From assembly GCF_031583595.1 (NCBI RefSeq), contig NZ_CP134145.1, positions 2,356,001-2,420,000 of the forward strand: a stretch of 64,000 bases of DNA, written 5' to 3'. The notes beneath the pieces were generated by a model. The model did not search any database, was not told the origin of the DNA, and saw only the letters and a list, made by a program, of their open reading frames with translations. Position numbers and translations under genes: made by a program. This DNA is from Thalassotalea psychrophila (GTDB lineage: Bacteria > Pseudomonadota > Gammaproteobacteria > Enterobacterales > Alteromonadaceae). Below, piece after piece: positions 63,659-64,000 of the stretch; the stretch's first letter is position 1, and the number at the start of each line of letters is the position of its first letter.

Positions 63659-64000
63659 ATGTTTAAATTCAAATCAATTGCGTTCATATTTATCGGCTTA
63701 TTTGCAAGCCAAGCAATCGCGGCTTCTACTGTAATGGAAGGAGTTATTGAAAAGGCCGAAGTGATCACGACTAAAGTGGGTAGTGATGGCAGACCGCTTC
63801 TCGGAGCCGCCATTGGTGTAGGTATTGGTTCGGCATTTGGCTCTGGTAGTGGCAAAGATGCTGCAAAAATAACTGGAGGTTTGCTTGGTGCAAGAAGAGC
63901 AGCACAAAAGCAAAAAGAAATGCTTTATGGCTGGCGATACATTGTTAAAGCAAATGATGAGTTGCATGTTGTTGATGCATGGTGTGAACAACCAAGCCAA
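63659..64000 (+). CDS. Small exported Gly-rich protein (3' end cut by window)
   Basis: An open frame of at least 114 codons running off the window. It starts MFKFKSIAFIFIGLFASQAIA, a clear signal peptide with cleavage after AIA. A glycine-rich stretch follows (LLGAAIGVGIGSAFGSGSG, about 48-66, then GGLLGARRA), like the glycine-zipper segments of outer-membrane-linked proteins. A later part has MLYGWRYIVKANDELHVVDAWC. AGGAA lies about nine bases before the ATG. The family is not recognised with certainty. Function is unknown. Confidence 0.75.
   Translation, partial: MFKFKSIAFIFIGLFASQAIAASTVMEGVIEKAEVITTKVGSDGRPLLGAAIGVGIGSAFGSGSGKDAAKITGGLLGARRAAQKQKEMLYGWRYIVKANDELHVVDAWCEQPSQ

Overview
The window looks like a chromosomal segment of an AT-rich marine gammaproteobacterium, probably Alteromonadales and perhaps close to Colwellia or Thalassotalea. 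That placement is an inference from codon usage, gene content and operon style; no rRNA or marker gene is present. I see no tRNA, rRNA, CRISPR array, transposase or phage gene. Nearly everything concerns activation, beta-oxidation-like breakdown, transport and storage of hydrophobic acids and esters.

Layout. (1) 1-1334: the end of an ALDH3-type aldehyde dehydrogenase and an enoyl-CoA hydratase-like gene, closed by a strong hairpin. (2) 1467-11009 (minus): a cluster whose order matches the acyclic terpene utilisation genes atuBCDEFG of Pseudomonas, including both subunits of a geranyl-CoA-type carboxylase. A beta-keto acid cleavage (BKACE) family gene stands first, where AtuA would be expected. 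A divergent TetR gene (11281) and two identical 16-bp palindromic sites probably control it; an acyl-CoA ligase and a long-chain-type acyl-CoA dehydrogenase follow (to 14818). (3) 14897-25585: an AraC regulator, then a six-gene catabolic operon (saccharopine-dehydrogenase-like protein, SCP2-type thiolase, CoA ligase, SDR, acyl-CoA dehydrogenase, SDR) of unknown substrate, a LysR gene and a secreted DUF1254/DUF1214 protein. (4) 25686-39419: two HSL-type hydrolases (one lacking its nucleophile), a WS/DGAT acyltransferase, a TetR gene, an EAL protein, and copy A of an envelope module: DUF1329 and DUF1302 on minus, YCF48-like protein and RND transporter on plus, then an enoyl-CoA hydratase. (5) 39706-47413: AraC, aldehyde dehydrogenase, FadD-type ligase, AidB-like dehydrogenase, a 56-residue Cys-rich protein and an iron alcohol dehydrogenase. 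(6) 47679-52786: two nearly identical phasins, a degenerate WS/DGAT-like protein and two alpha/beta hydrolases. (7) 53269-62510: copy B of the envelope module in one direction (DUF1302, DUF1329, WS/DGAT, YCF48-like, RND, TetR), with the RND gene cut by an in-frame TAA. (8) 62517-64000: a LysR gene and the start of a small exported Gly-rich protein.

How it may work together (inference). The DUF1302 barrel, DUF1329 periplasmic protein, YCF48-like beta-propeller and RND pump would form a route across the envelope for a hydrophobic compound. The alcohol and aldehyde dehydrogenases, CoA ligases, acyl-CoA dehydrogenases, hydratases, SDRs, thiolase and carboxylase would degrade the acyl chains. The WS/DGATs and phasins would divert excess acyl groups into wax ester or triacylglycerol bodies. 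The strongest candidate for an undescribed system is the six-family envelope module, present twice in different gene orders.
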